DNA of 64,000 nt from Neodontobutis hainanensis (GCA_024349245.1 JALDNG010000004.1:1542001-1606000); one strand, 5' to 3'; shown: positions 52,640 to 63,067, numbered from the stretch's first letter. Made by a program: numbers and translations. Notes: generated by a model not told the origin, from the letters alone.

Positions 52640-52865
52640 TTTTTCAACTGTCCTGGACAAATTCCTGCACGGCCTGTCCGTCCTGGGAGTGGACCCGTCC
52701 TCCTGTGGTTCTCCCTGATGTGTCTCTTTTTTCCCGGCTGTTTTCTTTTGGAGTTTTTCCTCTGACACTGATGGAGGGTCTAAGGACAGGGGATGTTGTT
52801 TAGTGAGGTCTGTTAAGCCCTTTGAGGCGGCCGTTGCTGTGATATTGGGCTAAATACTTTCCGGG
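52640..52865 (+). repeat. dispersed fish repeat fragment
   Basis: TTTTGGAGTTTTTCCTCTGA and AAGCCCTTTGAGGCGGCCGT followed by TGTGATATTGGGCTAAATA are hallmarks of a common teleost repeat whose 3' part ends in a GGGCTATATAAATAAA-like tail. Here it is degraded. Confidence 0.55.
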
Positions 52866-53065
52866 TGTACTGTATGTCTACTACAGTAAAACAGGAAGGA
52901 CATGAAGACTCCTCACAGAAAGACCGTGTTAATGCCATAAAATTAATCTAAAGCCATAGTTACTGATGTATAGTGATGAACATAGGAACTTGTATCCATA
53001 AATACTGACCATACTGGCTGGTTTAATGCTAAATTGCAAGGTTTAATCTTGTTTATTCTAAACTT

Positions 53066-53285
53066 TTACATTTTTACATTTACATTTATTCATTTAGCTG
53101 ACGCTTTTATCCAAAGCGACTTACATTGTCCTACAGTAATTGCCAGTGTTACAGTCACTGGAGGCAAGGTGGGTTAAGTGTCTTGCCCAAGAACACAATG
53201 ACAGTATGAACTGTGGGGAGAGTGGGAATCAAACCAACAACCTTCGGGCTGAAAGACGACTGCTCTACCCACTGAGCTACTGCCG
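53066..53285 (-). mobile_element. tRNA-derived SINE, most intact copy
   Basis: The minus strand begins CGGCAGTAGCTCAGTGGGTA, containing a good A box, then a B box GGTTTGATTCC about 40 bases on. The conserved body TGTTCTTGGGCAAGACACTT follows, and the tail AAGTCGCTTTGGATAAAAGC ends in ATAAATGTAAATG. It keeps the GCGAC in the tail that the nested copy at 25333 has lost. Head, body and tail are all present. Confidence 0.85.
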
Positions 53286-53286
53286 A

Positions 53287-54916
53287 CCGCAGTACCTTAT
53301 TTACTGGTGCTGGAAGAGAAAAGCTAGAAGCAGTGGCACCATGCGGGTCTAAACCCATTGCAATAGAGTAAGTTAATAGTTGACAGCAACATTAAAACGT
53401 TGTTTTACATAACCTGTTTACATTACTCAGAGATATAACATGATGCTTGATAGGCAGGTGCTTGCAGAGGTTAGCAGGACATTGTGGTCTGAGGTTAAGT
53501 CCACAGGTACACAGACAAATGTCACTCAATTCATTTCCAGTTGTAGTTAGAGTGCAATTTAGTATTGTATCTTTGGAATATCTGCCTTTTAGTCATGTCA
53601 TTAAGAATATGTTGTGAAAGATAACAAAGGTGACATAAGTTTATAAAATGTTGTCTTCACAGCCCACAGTTTCTGTAAAAATGGGCCCTGACAGCTTAAC
53701 ACATTCCAGAATAAAGACAAGAGCCTGACCTGTGAGCACAGTGGTCATGTGCCCAAAGGTTTATGCAAATGATTTAATTCTTGGTTTGAAACCTGTTGAA
53801 TTCTGAAATTGTGAACTCTCTCAAACAGGGAGATAAAATGATAAAAAAAATACTTTGCATGGTTCATAAATGTAACGGTATAATACATTTTAAAATTACA
53901 TTTGAAAGTGGGTAACAAGTTCACTCCAGTGTTTTTTTTCTTCCAGATTATTGATTATTAAAAAGCTTTATCACACCTCTTTTTCTGTTTATGTCACAGT
54001 CCTGTAATCCCACCTGTGCAGATGAAGCATTTCTCATCAAGGTTAATTAAATTCAACATACTTCACACTTGGATTATGACACAGTTGGATCATTTGAAAG
54101 ATCCAGAGTCCTGCCAGGTTTGGCTCTGCTGCGGCGGCTCATCCGTATTCCTGCTGTATCCTCAGAGCGGAGCACACTGTTGACCTCTGACACTACTGCC
54201 ACGACCAGGAGCGACTGCAGACCAGGATCAAGAGCGGCGTGTCACAGCGGCTGACACGTGTGGTCAGAGTGTCCAGAGACAGAGAAGAGAGAGGATATGA
54301 TGCTCTAAAAGGAATCTGTTCTTTTTATGTAAAATTTCTAACAAAAGTACAGGTTACATTTTTGTTGTAGCTGCTTTTCACTCTCACCTTTCCCCCTAGT
54401 TACACAAACAATGCCTTGACCTGTTACACTTAGTATGAATAAAGCCATTTGCACAAAAATAAAAGTGGTTACATTATCACTCTCTGGACTTTGTTGTTGT
54501 GTCCTCAAAAGCATTTTTCAATTCAAAAGCTGAAATGCTGAACTTTCAAACACGGTCACCTACCCTAAAAGCACTGAGAGCTGGCTTTACTGCTTGAATT
54601 ATTTAATCCAGACATAATACCATTACACACTCCTAGAATAATGTAAGAGAACATTACAAAAATCAAGTGCTTCTCTCTTGTTAGGGCATTAGCAGTTGGA
54701 GTCATATTTGTGCCTCGTCTTTAAACGTAATGAATCCATTAGCAGCCGTACATAACACAAAGCTACTCTCACTAGAGTATATTTCATAGACCACCTTTGG
54801 CAAAATACTGGACTATTCCTTGAAGGCATACTACTGTTCATATTGTTGCTAGTAATGCTGCATATTGTTGGTATTAAATGTGCTTATTTTAATGAATTGC
54901 AGCTCTGTCTGGTGCA
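53287..54916. other. intergenic, no gene seen
   Basis: AT-rich. A GC-richer patch at 54100-54260 carries a 61-codon frame without known motif. No element recognised. Confidence 0.5.
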
Positions 54917-55178
54917 CAGTGGCCTTTCTGTGAGGAGTCTGCACGTCCAACCCCGCGTGGGTTCTTTTTAGCTTCCTCTTACCTCTCAAAGACATGCATG
55001 TATCATCAAATGGCAAATCTAGAGTATCCTCAGTGAATGAGTGTGAGAGTGAATGTTTGTCAGTGTCCGCCCGGATTAACTGGCCTCACATTGGGTGAAC
55101 CTCGCCTAAGGCCCAAAGCTGCTGGGATCCAGTCTCCCGGGGAATAGGTGAAAGAAAATGAATGAATGAATGAATGCA
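54917..55178 (+). repeat. fish retroposon copy ending in (GAAT)n
   Basis: GGCCTTTCTGTGAGGAGTCT, CTCAAAGACATGCATGTATC, GAGTGTGAGAGTGAATG, CTCGCCTAAGGCCCAAAGCT and GCTGGGATCCAG appear in the order of the well-known repeat family. It terminates in about five GAAT units (55158-55176), typical of the 3' tail. Confidence 0.7.
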
Positions 55179-55674
55179 GCTTTATCACCTGTATGGTCCT
55201 TTTATAGAGTCATTTTACAACTTGGCAAGTCATGACAGAGCCGAGAAGTAAAAAGGGCAGGTCATTTAAGATTTGGGATACTGGCTGTGTTGCTTGTTTG
55301 TTTTTGTTTATTATAATGTCCTGTGGCGGGAGTTGTGCAATGTTAAAGGGACATTAACAAAATAAATAAATAAAATAAGCACACAAAATCACTAAATAAA
55401 TTTTGGTTACATTATTGAAGAGCTGTCTTTATTTAGAGACTAAGAAATATCAACTCAGTAATAGTATATATATTTTGATAAACAAATAAGTCTTTTGTTT
55501 TTACTAATAAATCTCATTTTCTGAATCACTGGCAAAAACAGAAATTGACCTCCTTACACAAGATTCTTTGGTCAAACTATTCTTTCACATTTTTAAATAA
55601 GCTGATATTTTCTTTTCAACCACACACTCCATGTTTAGTCAGATATGTCGTCTCAAAAATTGAGCACGAGGCAT
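55179..55674. other. AT-rich spacer beyond the adgrb1 3' end
   Basis: AT-rich sequence with no recognised element. It separates the retroposon from the probable adgrb1 3' UTR. Confidence 0.5.
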
Positions 55675-55695
55675 GTTTAATTATATAGATATGCT

Positions 55696-55701
55696 TTTAT
55701 T
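55696..55701 (-). promoter_or_regulatory. candidate polyadenylation signal, distal
   Basis: AATAAA on the minus strand about 1.3 kb after the adgrb1 stop, just past the end of the relatively GC-rich UTR-like stretch. It could be the main or an alternative 3' end. Confidence 0.35.
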
Positions 55702-56227
55702 AGAAATAAGACACATTCATTTTGTGCTCTGAAAACTGTACATTAACAAAGAGGCGACCCTGGAAAAATAAAAAGAGGTGGTGGGAGGTAAGAGCGGCGC
55801 TGTAGGTCGGTGCAGGTCAGGGGTCAAAGTTCTTGAGGGTCAGGATTTCGACAAATACATTTCTGAGGGAGTGGACTGGCGGTGATATCAAAACACACAC
55901 TGTTACATTGCGATACATAACACTCGTAAAGTCCAGGACCCTGAATGGACGAGGAACGGGCGTGAGGGGGGGGCGGGGTGTGCGGGTTGGTGTCAGAATA
56001 CTCATGTTCATATTTATAATAATGATAACAACTATCCCCAAGCACAGTAAGAAAGATATTTATAGGCTAAAATCCATTCTGTAGAACTCTGTTGAATTAA
56101 TTACAATGCTGTACATCAGGACTCCAAATGAGCCTTGTGCTTTCTCTCGTGTGCAACCCACCATTGCATTAACACTGCCACATAACCTGTAACCATCTTA
56201 CCACATAGATATTTATAGATCTAGCCA

Positions 56228-56233
56228 TTTATT
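56228..56233 (-). promoter_or_regulatory. candidate polyadenylation signal, proximal
   Basis: TTTATT on the plus strand is AATAAA on the minus strand, about 785 bases after the adgrb1 stop. It is the first canonical hexamer downstream of the coding sequence. Confidence 0.4.
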
Positions 56234-57014
56234 CATCTTCCATGACACAATTCACACACGCACTCAAACACACAAGTACCTTTTTTTAATTCCATAGGAT
56301 CGTCCGGATCATTAATATTTTGTACCAAGCCTGCTTGTACACATTGATAAACTGACTCAGACTTGCGTGACTCTTTTGTAGACGCACTAGTCAGTCTGTG
56401 AGCGGCATTGAGGTTTTGAGAGGCTGGTTAGAGCGCAGAGCATTTGTGTAGCGTCTCTGAAGTGTCCGGAGATGAAAAGGCAACCTGCTGATTTGGCTCG
56501 GGGACGGGGGGAGCTCTCCTTTAGCCTTGTCGCTTTAAGCATCAGGTCGGGATTATAGATGTAGCCAAAAACGGAGGTGGGTTTTTGTAGATGTGGGGAA
56601 CCATAGAGGGGCACTTCAACAATGTTAATGCAGTCTGCCTCCAAATATTTTACGTTCCAAGAAGAATCCATGGAAAGAGAGAGCGGAACACCAGCGCAAC
56701 TTAAATTATAAACATAAATGCGACATAATCATGGTAGTTACACTTTAACCATTGAATACAAGGAGTAAACACTGCATGGTTTCCTTTGCGACACTGTTTA
56801 TGAAGGAATAATACTCCCATAAGAGCAAGCGTGAACTCCAAGAAGATGACTGAAAATAGTCAAATGCAACACATAGAAGTCGACTCTGTATTCTCGATCT
56901 CTCTTTTAATTATTCCTGAAATGTTGGCTCCTTGTCTTGTTTCCAGGATAAGCAGGGCAGTGTATTTGTTATCTGCTTGTCGGTTCATCTGTCAGAGAGC
57001 GTTACAGGGTGGAC

Positions 57015-57206
57015 TTACACCTCTGTTTGTAGGTCCATAATCTCCTGGCCCACCAGAGGGATGGTGGCACTGTTCTTCTCCCACTCCACCGTCTGCAGCT
57101 CGAGCGGAGAGGCCGCCACCGTCTCCAGGTCCTTCCTCACCCACGACGGAGGGGAGTGGGTCTTCCTGATGCCCTCCCAGGCCCTCTTGGGGGTTTGCTG
57201 CTTATC
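57015..57206 (-). CDS. adgrb1: adgrb1 last coding exon, PDZ-binding C-terminus
   Basis: The exon is 192 nt: 63 codons and the TAA stop at 57015-57017. The acceptor is ttatgtgtttag. It encodes DKQQTPKRAWEGIRKTHSP, a basic middle (SWVRKDLE), SPLELQTVEWEKNSATIPL, and the end VGQEIMDLQTEV. The final QTEV is a class I PDZ ligand, known in BAI1 to contact scaffold and Rac-GEF proteins such as MAGI family members and Tiam1. The match to the BAI1 C-terminus is close throughout and is the best evidence for the paralogue assignment. Confidence 0.94.
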   Translation of the reverse strand, partial: DKQQTPKRAWEGIRKTHSPPSWVRKDLETVAASPLELQTVEWEKNSATIPLVGQEIMDLQTEV

Positions 57207-58768
57207 CTAAACACATAAAGAGCAAAGTAAGAAGGTTTGCACGTCTCTAAGAAATGATTTGAGTTCAGCTAAGGCTGCTTTTAGTTCGTCGACTGGGTTT
57301 TGTGTTAATTTGTGACATTCAATTTTGAGGAAGTAATTCTTTATTAATTGAATTGTTTACATCCATTAACATTCATAAGTAGTTGTGTATTTCCCCTGCT
57401 CAGACATTAAAGCTGGTTATTTAATTTTCCTAATGTCCTAATGAGTATATATCTCATTTTTATTCTTGACAAGACTATGCCAATTTAAAGTTTGGTATGA
57501 TTTATTATTTAATAAGAATACCCTAAATACCAAATTTGTTGATAGCCTTTTGTTAAGTTCAAGTCCAGTTTTACTTTCACTATAGACACTTTCTTTCTAA
57601 AATATTAAACCCTAAAATTGATTTGCAATGCAATTATTTATGACGGATAATACAATTTTATTTTATGCATTTTTATTTTCATACTATGTTGTATAAAATT
57701 AAGATTTTTTCACAGACTTATTTAAATAAAACCAATTTATTTTTAGATTTAATTGGTGAATCTCATACATGTGAACAATTTTGTTGGCACCACAGACGTA
57801 GCATTAATTTAAGATTTTGTTGGTGTTTGCAAACTAAAAAACAAGTCAAATTGACTTGTTAATTAGCATCATTTCTGACTGCAGTGGTTGCACATTGTCA
57901 AAAACACATCTTGGAGCCACAAAAAAGAACTGTTCTTTAAATTTTTGAGTCTTTAGAGTCTTTGTGTTTTTTTTTTCTTCAAAACCAAACTAATGCTGTG
58001 TAGTTTTAGCCGTTACACTTGGCTAACGCTAGTCTTCTGCGAGAGAGAGAGAAAGCGTCTGACTCCAAAGCTGTGAAATGAATGGAGCTCAGGAGCATTG
58101 AAGATGAATTATGTGGCTGAAGGAAATAAACTGGTGCCATGGAATGACTGCAGCTACAAAGCCAACATGGATTCCCTTGTTGTGTTGTTGGAGACTGTTG
58201 GCAGAGTTTTCCTGATTAACCAACCAGACACTTTCTATTTGCCTTTCACTGATGTTTGACTTCAAGGAACACTGATATCAACTTTTGAGCTGTGCAAACA
58301 AACCTTATGTTGGAGCAAACTAGTTTAAAAGTGTTTCTTCCCTGGATCTACAAAAAACCCTAAACATACCTCATTAGAATACTACTATTATGTAGCTTGT
58401 TCAAAACCTGAACAACACCTTTCTATTCTGATCTAAAATGAAATTAGTTTGTAGTCTGAGCTTTGTTTGGTATGAATTATCTACAGCAATCGTTTTTTCT
58501 AAATACTCTGTTCTTGAAATGTGTAATGAGCCTTTAACTTTTGCTGAGTTTAGACGCTGAACTTTCAAATGTTTGCACAAAACAAAGCCCCCCCAAAACG
58601 AATTCCTTTACGCACTGACAATGTAAGCACCGAATAAAGCACTTGTCAAAATGCTGCACTTATAATCAAACAAGACCCGAGTGTGTTGGTGCTAATGATG
58701 AAATATTAAGAACAACATTAGATAAAGGGGAGGGAGGGGGCAGGACAGAATAAAGTTAGACTAGTTAC
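57207..58768 (-). other. adgrb1: adgrb1 last intron
   Basis: A 1.56-kb AT-rich intron between the RKR-motif exon and the last exon. Donor gtaact, acceptor ttatgtgtttag. No additional exon or clear repeat was seen in it. Confidence 0.8.
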
Positions 58769-58927
58769 ACTCATGTTGGTCTTGTCGCTGCTGGCTGAGG
58801 ACACACTCCATCTTTTGGCAGCTTTGGCGTCAACAGGTGGAGAGTCTCTATCCTTGTCTGCACTGTGAATCTTCCTGTTCAGGTCCTGAAACATGTCCTG
58901 GTGGCGTTTCCGGGTGTGCATTATCTT
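58769..58927 (-). CDS. adgrb1: adgrb1 exon with ELMO-binding RKR motif
   Basis: The exon is 159 nt, 53 codons, phase 0. The acceptor is cctatgtag and the donor is ATGAGT/gtaact, a weaker site chosen because it alone keeps phase with the next exon. It opens with KIMHTRKRHQDMFQDLNRK. In human BAI1 the corresponding RKR, which I place at about residue 1489 by counting back from the C-terminus, is reported to be needed for binding ELMO1 and so for DOCK180/Rac signalling. After IHSADKDRDSP the exon carries AAKRWSVSSASSDK, which is unlike the human BAI1 tail as I recall it but resembles the KRWSVSS segment of BAI2. The methionine at 58921 is internal and not a start codon. Confidence 0.92.
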
Positions 58928-59008
58928 CTACATAGGGACATCGTACAAATAAGGGTTTACGGAAACATCTAAACCTCTGAACAGCTAAAAGATACAGACT
59001 AAAATTAC

Positions 59009-59044
59009 CTCAAAGTCAAGCTCTGCATAGCGTGATTTTCGTCT
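59009..59044 (-). CDS. adgrb1: adgrb1 36-nt microexon, RRKSRYAELDFE
   Basis: The exon is 36 nt, exactly 12 codons, phase 0 on both sides, so it could be skipped without breaking frame. The acceptor is cttccctcag and the donor is GAG/gtaatt. It encodes RRKSRYAELDFE and joins SMSSLE to KIMHTRKRH to give the continuous BAI signature SLERRKSRYAELDFEKIM. The intron on its 3' side is only 81 bp (58928-59008). It is found only by reading splice sites. Confidence 0.9.
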
Positions 59045-60407
59045 CTGAGGGAAGATGAGACAGAAAGATTAAAGGTATGTCTGCCTTGTGAGCAAACAAA
59101 GGCACATCTCCACTTTTGCCCCCCCCCCAAAAAAAAAAAAAACTAAATATTTTGGAGGTTTTGGAGAGTCATGTGGGAGCAGACGAGTTTGCTGCTGGTC
59201 ATTCGGCTCGAGTTTGCAGTTAACAGATTGTGACCGAGTGACCTTTAAGTCTGCTGTCACGGAACGGGGAAGGAAAACCTGACCTTCGGGCTGCTGTGTG
59301 GATGTGGCAGCTGCCGCCTCGCATGGCATTACAGAAGTGTGTTTTTCCCTCGAGTGAAAAGACACCAGCGGGCAGACGTCCAGTTGGCTGTGCGCTGATA
59401 ACTGTGTTGTCTCATGCTGCCGTGGCTGCCTCGCTGAAAACTAACCTTTGAAAGGGAACTTGAGGCTCAAACAAACTGGGGACAACTCTAAGGAAGTGTG
59501 GCTCTTGTGAAATACTATGGGGCTTGTTTTTTTTTTACTCAGGCAAGAGATGACCTAAGCATGCGAGAAAAGTAGCACAGAGCTGCCCTTGGCGACTTAA
59601 TAACACTTGTTTTATTAAGTTGTGTGAGTATATTAATTAATGTATGCCTCCCCAGTTGGTAATCTCATATCTCGCTCTTGTCTGAAGGCTGTGGTGGTCA
59701 AACACAGCACAGTCCTTTACTGAATACATTGTCTGATATTGACTTGTGTTACTTTGTTCCATGTATTAGTTGATGAATGGCTGTATGTCTGCGAACGAAA
59801 AACAAAGGATGAAAAAAACATGGACATCAGACATCATTCACATTAAAATATGGAGAAGAAAAGAAAAGTTTGACTGATTCAAAATAAAAGACATGAGAAT
59901 GTGATAAATACCACACCGACATAAATGATAACAGCATCTGATTAAACGGTAGTGCAAGACTCTCAATCAAGCATTTTGTTAGCTGTTAGTTTTACAATAA
60001 CATTTGGAAGTGTGATTTTTATAATTATACTATATTGAGTGATTAGCTGTATGAACAATGGAAAGACGTAGAATAACATACATATGTAAAGCTTTAGTTA
60101 GTTCACATACTGGGCGATAACTATGATTTAAGGTCACTAGATGTCACACATGTATGTACAACAAGAAGTACTGCCTCTGATGTGGATACGTCAAACCTAT
60201 CAGATATACTCCATCAACAAGCATATCTCCAGCCAAATATCCAAACAGCTAGGACACATAATTTGAGTCAATGCAGAAATTAAATCGATAAGTATTGTAA
60301 GTGTGGTACTAGTGAAACATACAGAACATTTAAACATGCGTCTGGACGTGAAGTATAACGCTGACAGTGTGTTAAAGTGGCAAGGCGATATTCAATAATG
60401 CTCCTAC
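59045..60407 (-). other. adgrb1: adgrb1 intron between large tail exon and microexon
   Basis: A 1.36-kb intron with donor gtagga and acceptor cttccctcag. It contains a C-run followed by an A-run near 59119-59140. Overlapping open frames around 59069-59365 have no receptor similarity and look like chance. Confidence 0.8.
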
Positions 60408-61042
60408 CTCCAGTGAACTCATGGACAGTGTGGACACGGTCTCACTCTTGGACATGATGCCAGAGTTTCCAGAGTCGCCGCCGTTGACCACCTGGGTCTC
60501 TCGGGGCAGGCCCTGCAGGTTGTGGCCGGGCGAGTCCCTCTCTGAGCAGGACACACTGACCTGATCAGCGGGCAGGGTCTTCAAGCCGAAGCCCGGTTCT
60601 CCAGTGGCGGGGTTGGCCAAGTGGATGAGCCTGGTCTGGGGCAGCTGCTCGATACTGATGTTGTACTTCATCGGATCGTCTTTGCCTTTATTTGGCTTTA
60701 GCGTGCCTGTGTTGTTAGTGGGTAAGATGACATACCCTGGACCTTTGCAGGTGCTCTCTGCGCTGCTCCCCTCGCCATTGCCTCGGGGAAGCTCTCCGTC
60801 CAGCTGTTTGAAAAGCTCCCCGTCGCAGATGTAGATGGACTTGGCCCCGGGGAGCTCGGTACTGATGCCTTTCGCGGCTCCCTTCTCCCGACGCATTGTA
60901 AGTGTGTGGTTGGTGTAGTCGGCCATGTTCTGCAGGTGAACCTTGGCCATGCTCGCAGGCATCGTGTTGAAGTTTGATCCCTTCTGAAGCGTGAGGGTCC
61001 CAGCTGAGGCCTTCTCATCCCCCTGCAGAGACGAGCGCTTCC
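60408..61042 (-). CDS. adgrb1: adgrb1 large cytoplasmic-tail exon
   Basis: The exon is 635 nt: two bases finishing the split glycine codon, then 211 codons. The acceptor is tccatgtacag and the donor is CTGGAG/gtagga. Order of recognisable pieces: KRSSLQGDEKASAGTL; NFNTMPASMAKVHLQ; YTNHTLTMRREKG; GAKSIYICDGELFKQLDGEL; GPGYVILPTNNTGTLKPN; KYNISIEQLPQTRLIHL; a variable serine- and glycine-rich part; and finally SETVSTLSMSSLE. The NHTLTM, GYVILPT and PQTRLIHL blocks point to BAI1. In mammalian BAI1 a long polyproline run follows the PQTRLIHL block and is the docking site for the SH3 domain of BAIAP2/IRSp53. Here there is no proline run at all. An internal methionine at 60962 is not a start; the frame continues upstream to the acceptor. 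Confidence 0.93.
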
Positions 61043-62054
61043 CTGTACATGGAGGAAAATGAAGTTAGAAACATCTAATCAAAGACCAAAGACAGACCAA
61101 AGACACATACAGTTACTTATCGGCCCCAGTCTGACCAGTGGAAGTATTTAATTCAATTCTTAAATATGAGTAAAGTATATATGCCCAACTGTATCTTTAG
61201 TATTTGCACAGAAAGCTATTCTGACACATCCACAATCAGACACTGCTCTCAAATAGCAACTTCTTTTCCAAACCAACATGCTAAAAGATCTGACAGGCTG
61301 CACAAGTTGCTCAAATAAATCTTGTATATAAAGCTTCCCAGATGACACTCGCAGTCCCATATTTGCCTTGATCTTATGACCTTAACTCATGTCAACATAA
61401 CAACTGTTGGCTTATGGCACAATGCATATCGTAAAACACATCCAAGCTAGTACAACCCACAAAACAAGCTCAGACGCACTAAAGTATACAGCTTACATTT
61501 ATTTTTTGACATATTTACAAGAAAAAACAATCATCTGTGTGTTATTTTCTGTTCTTGTTACATTGGTTGTGCTTGTGTCTCAATAGCGTTTCAGCTCCAG
61601 ATGCTTTCCTTGATTTCCTGTCTCAAGAGATAATCAGGTTTTCACTCCCAGCGGATATCAGCGCGGAGCCAGGATCTGATGCAGAACTGCCAGGAGGTAC
61701 TTAATTATACATGGCGCTGTGGAAGAGACTACGACAGCCCTATTTATCTGCATATAACCGCTCTGCACATGTTTCTTCCCACTCCCATCACTCTGCACAA
61801 TAAACTCCGTAATACACTGCTAATGCGCTGTATCTCATGTCAAAACAGCTCCTCGGTGAAGGGAGGCTGCTGTGATGTTGATTGTAAGACACAAGTGCAG
61901 AACAGAAGAGGGACAAGGCTGGCATCTGTTGCAACGACGCAGAGGAATTTGAGGGAGGCACAAAGAGGCAGCTGTAGCTTTTGAAACAAACACTCCCCAA
62001 AGTCAAATTGAATGTGCACAAACAAAAAAAGTCAAGTGCAGCCTGTGGCCTTAC
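61043..62054 (-). other. adgrb1: adgrb1 intron before the large tail exon
   Basis: A 1.0-kb intron, donor gtaagg and acceptor tccatgtacag, phase 1. I searched it by eye for the VLNKDIATCRTATIT-type exon known in mammals and did not find it. Open frames at 61679-62025 are chance. Confidence 0.75.
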
Positions 62055-62094
62055 CTGATCTGCAAGCTATATCCACGTCTTTCTCAAAGTCAGT
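62055..62094 (-). CDS. adgrb1: adgrb1 small exon, TDFEKDVDIACRS
   Basis: The exon is 40 nt: thirteen codons plus the first base of a split glycine codon. The acceptor is a good pyrimidine tract ending in cctcag and the donor is the strong TCAG/gtaagg. It encodes TDFEKDVDIACRS, a signature peptide shared by the tails of all BAI receptors. The next exon seen begins with GG, giving a glycine across the junction and then KRSSLQ. In mammals this point is followed by VLNKDIATCRTATIT-type sequence, which is missing here (see findings). The exon is too short to stand out as an open frame and was found by splice-site and motif reading. Confidence 0.92.
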
Positions 62095-63067
62095 CTGAGG
62101 AAGAAAGAAATCAGTGTGAGCAGTAAAGCATGTAGGACAAAAATGAACAAACATCCGCCTAGAAGAAACAATGAAAAGCAACAAAACAAGACATTTACAA
62201 AACTGGCCAACAATGTTCTTTGTTAGAGCTAAACAATATGATATTTTTTTTTTTATTGCAATAGGCATCACAGGTATTATTTAATTTTAGCTTTATTCCA
62301 ATGAGCAATGTTTGTAAGATTTATATGAATCTACATATCTGGTCATGAAAAATAGAATAGTATACAATTATACAGACTGTCAGAGAGTATAACCCTCTGA
62401 TGTACAATTAAATGATGTCACTCCAAAACAATAAAGACAAAATACATAAATTCAAGTTTGTGGATTAAAAAGAAAATTTAAAGACTCAGAAATTAGAATA
62501 AAAAAATGTAAAATTCACAAGAGCCCTTTTGATCAGCTCTATTCTTCATTATCCAAGGAAGTTGTGATTATATACTGTGGAACTGGGATAAAGTAATAGT
62601 AGCACTACCATGAGCTGAGCGTGGCCATTTTGGAAAGAGCCCCCTGAGTCTCCATTTGTGTCCTCCTGTCGATCCACCACACGACACTTCACTGCCTCTT
62701 GAACCTGCAAGAAACCGGAGCAGAATATAAGTAGGTCCTATAGTACTGTACAGTACAGTAAATACTGTAAAAAAAACACCAGGTACTGTTAGTGATAAAG
62801 TTCCCTTCATCCAGGTGCGGCCCATGATTTATTTGGAATTAAGACAAGTACAGCTGCAACCCCAAAAACAGTGAACTAATGCATTTAACGTAACCCTGCT
62901 AAGTATATTTATCCTATTATTATTAACCCAAAACCCATCGCTAAAAGTCGAAGAACTGCAGAGCAAGGCTTTCGCATGCCATGGAAAACTTGCCCATTCT
63001 AGACTTCAAAAACTAAATTCTGAACCTTAGGGAAGAACAGGGTAAGTTTACGAGTGACAGGAAGTAC
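62095..63067 (-). other. adgrb1: two short adgrb1 introns (62095-62608 and 62705-63067)
   Basis: Introns of 514 and 363 bases flank the 96-nt exon 62609-62704, which lies inside this span. They are AT-rich. The second holds a small palindromic run near 62746-62760 (tactgtacagtacagta). Nothing else was recognised. Confidence 0.75.
62609..62704 (-). CDS. adgrb1: adgrb1 exon, juxtamembrane cytoplasmic tail
   Basis: The exon is 96 nt, 32 codons, phase 0 at both ends. The acceptor is tttcttgcag and the donor is ATG/gtagtg. It encodes VQEAVKCRVVDRQE, then a polar stretch with GDSGGSFQNGHAQLM. It continues directly from HCILRRE of the previous exon and leads into TDFEKD of the next. The sequence agrees with mammalian BAI1 almost residue for residue in this part (VQDAVKCRVVDRQ and SFQNGHAQLM are the remembered equivalents). 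This is the stretch just inside the membrane after TM7. No catalytic residue is expected. Confidence 0.93.

Larger units (their letters stand above)
55675..57014 (-). other. adgrb1: probable adgrb1 3' UTR
   Basis: This is the sequence after the stop codon, read on the minus strand. It stays more GC-rich than the DNA further left down to about 55790. Two canonical AATAAA signals are present on the minus strand, at 56233-56228 (UTR about 0.8 kb) and 55701-55696 (about 1.3 kb). Several reading frames of 70-95 codons occur in it (for example 56671-56387 minus), without recognisable similarity. The 3' end is inferred, not demonstrated. Confidence 0.5.

Noticed and set aside
56387..56671. 94-codon frame with an ATG start downstream of the adgrb1 stop
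   Set aside because: It lies in the probable 3' UTR in sense orientation. No similarity was recognised and nothing suggests translation. A conservation test would be needed to reopen it.
60698..61018. 106-codon minus-strand frame overlapping the large adgrb1 exon
   Set aside because: It is the shifted frame of the GC-richer coding exon. The other frame carries the conserved BAI1 blocks and joins both neighbours in phase.
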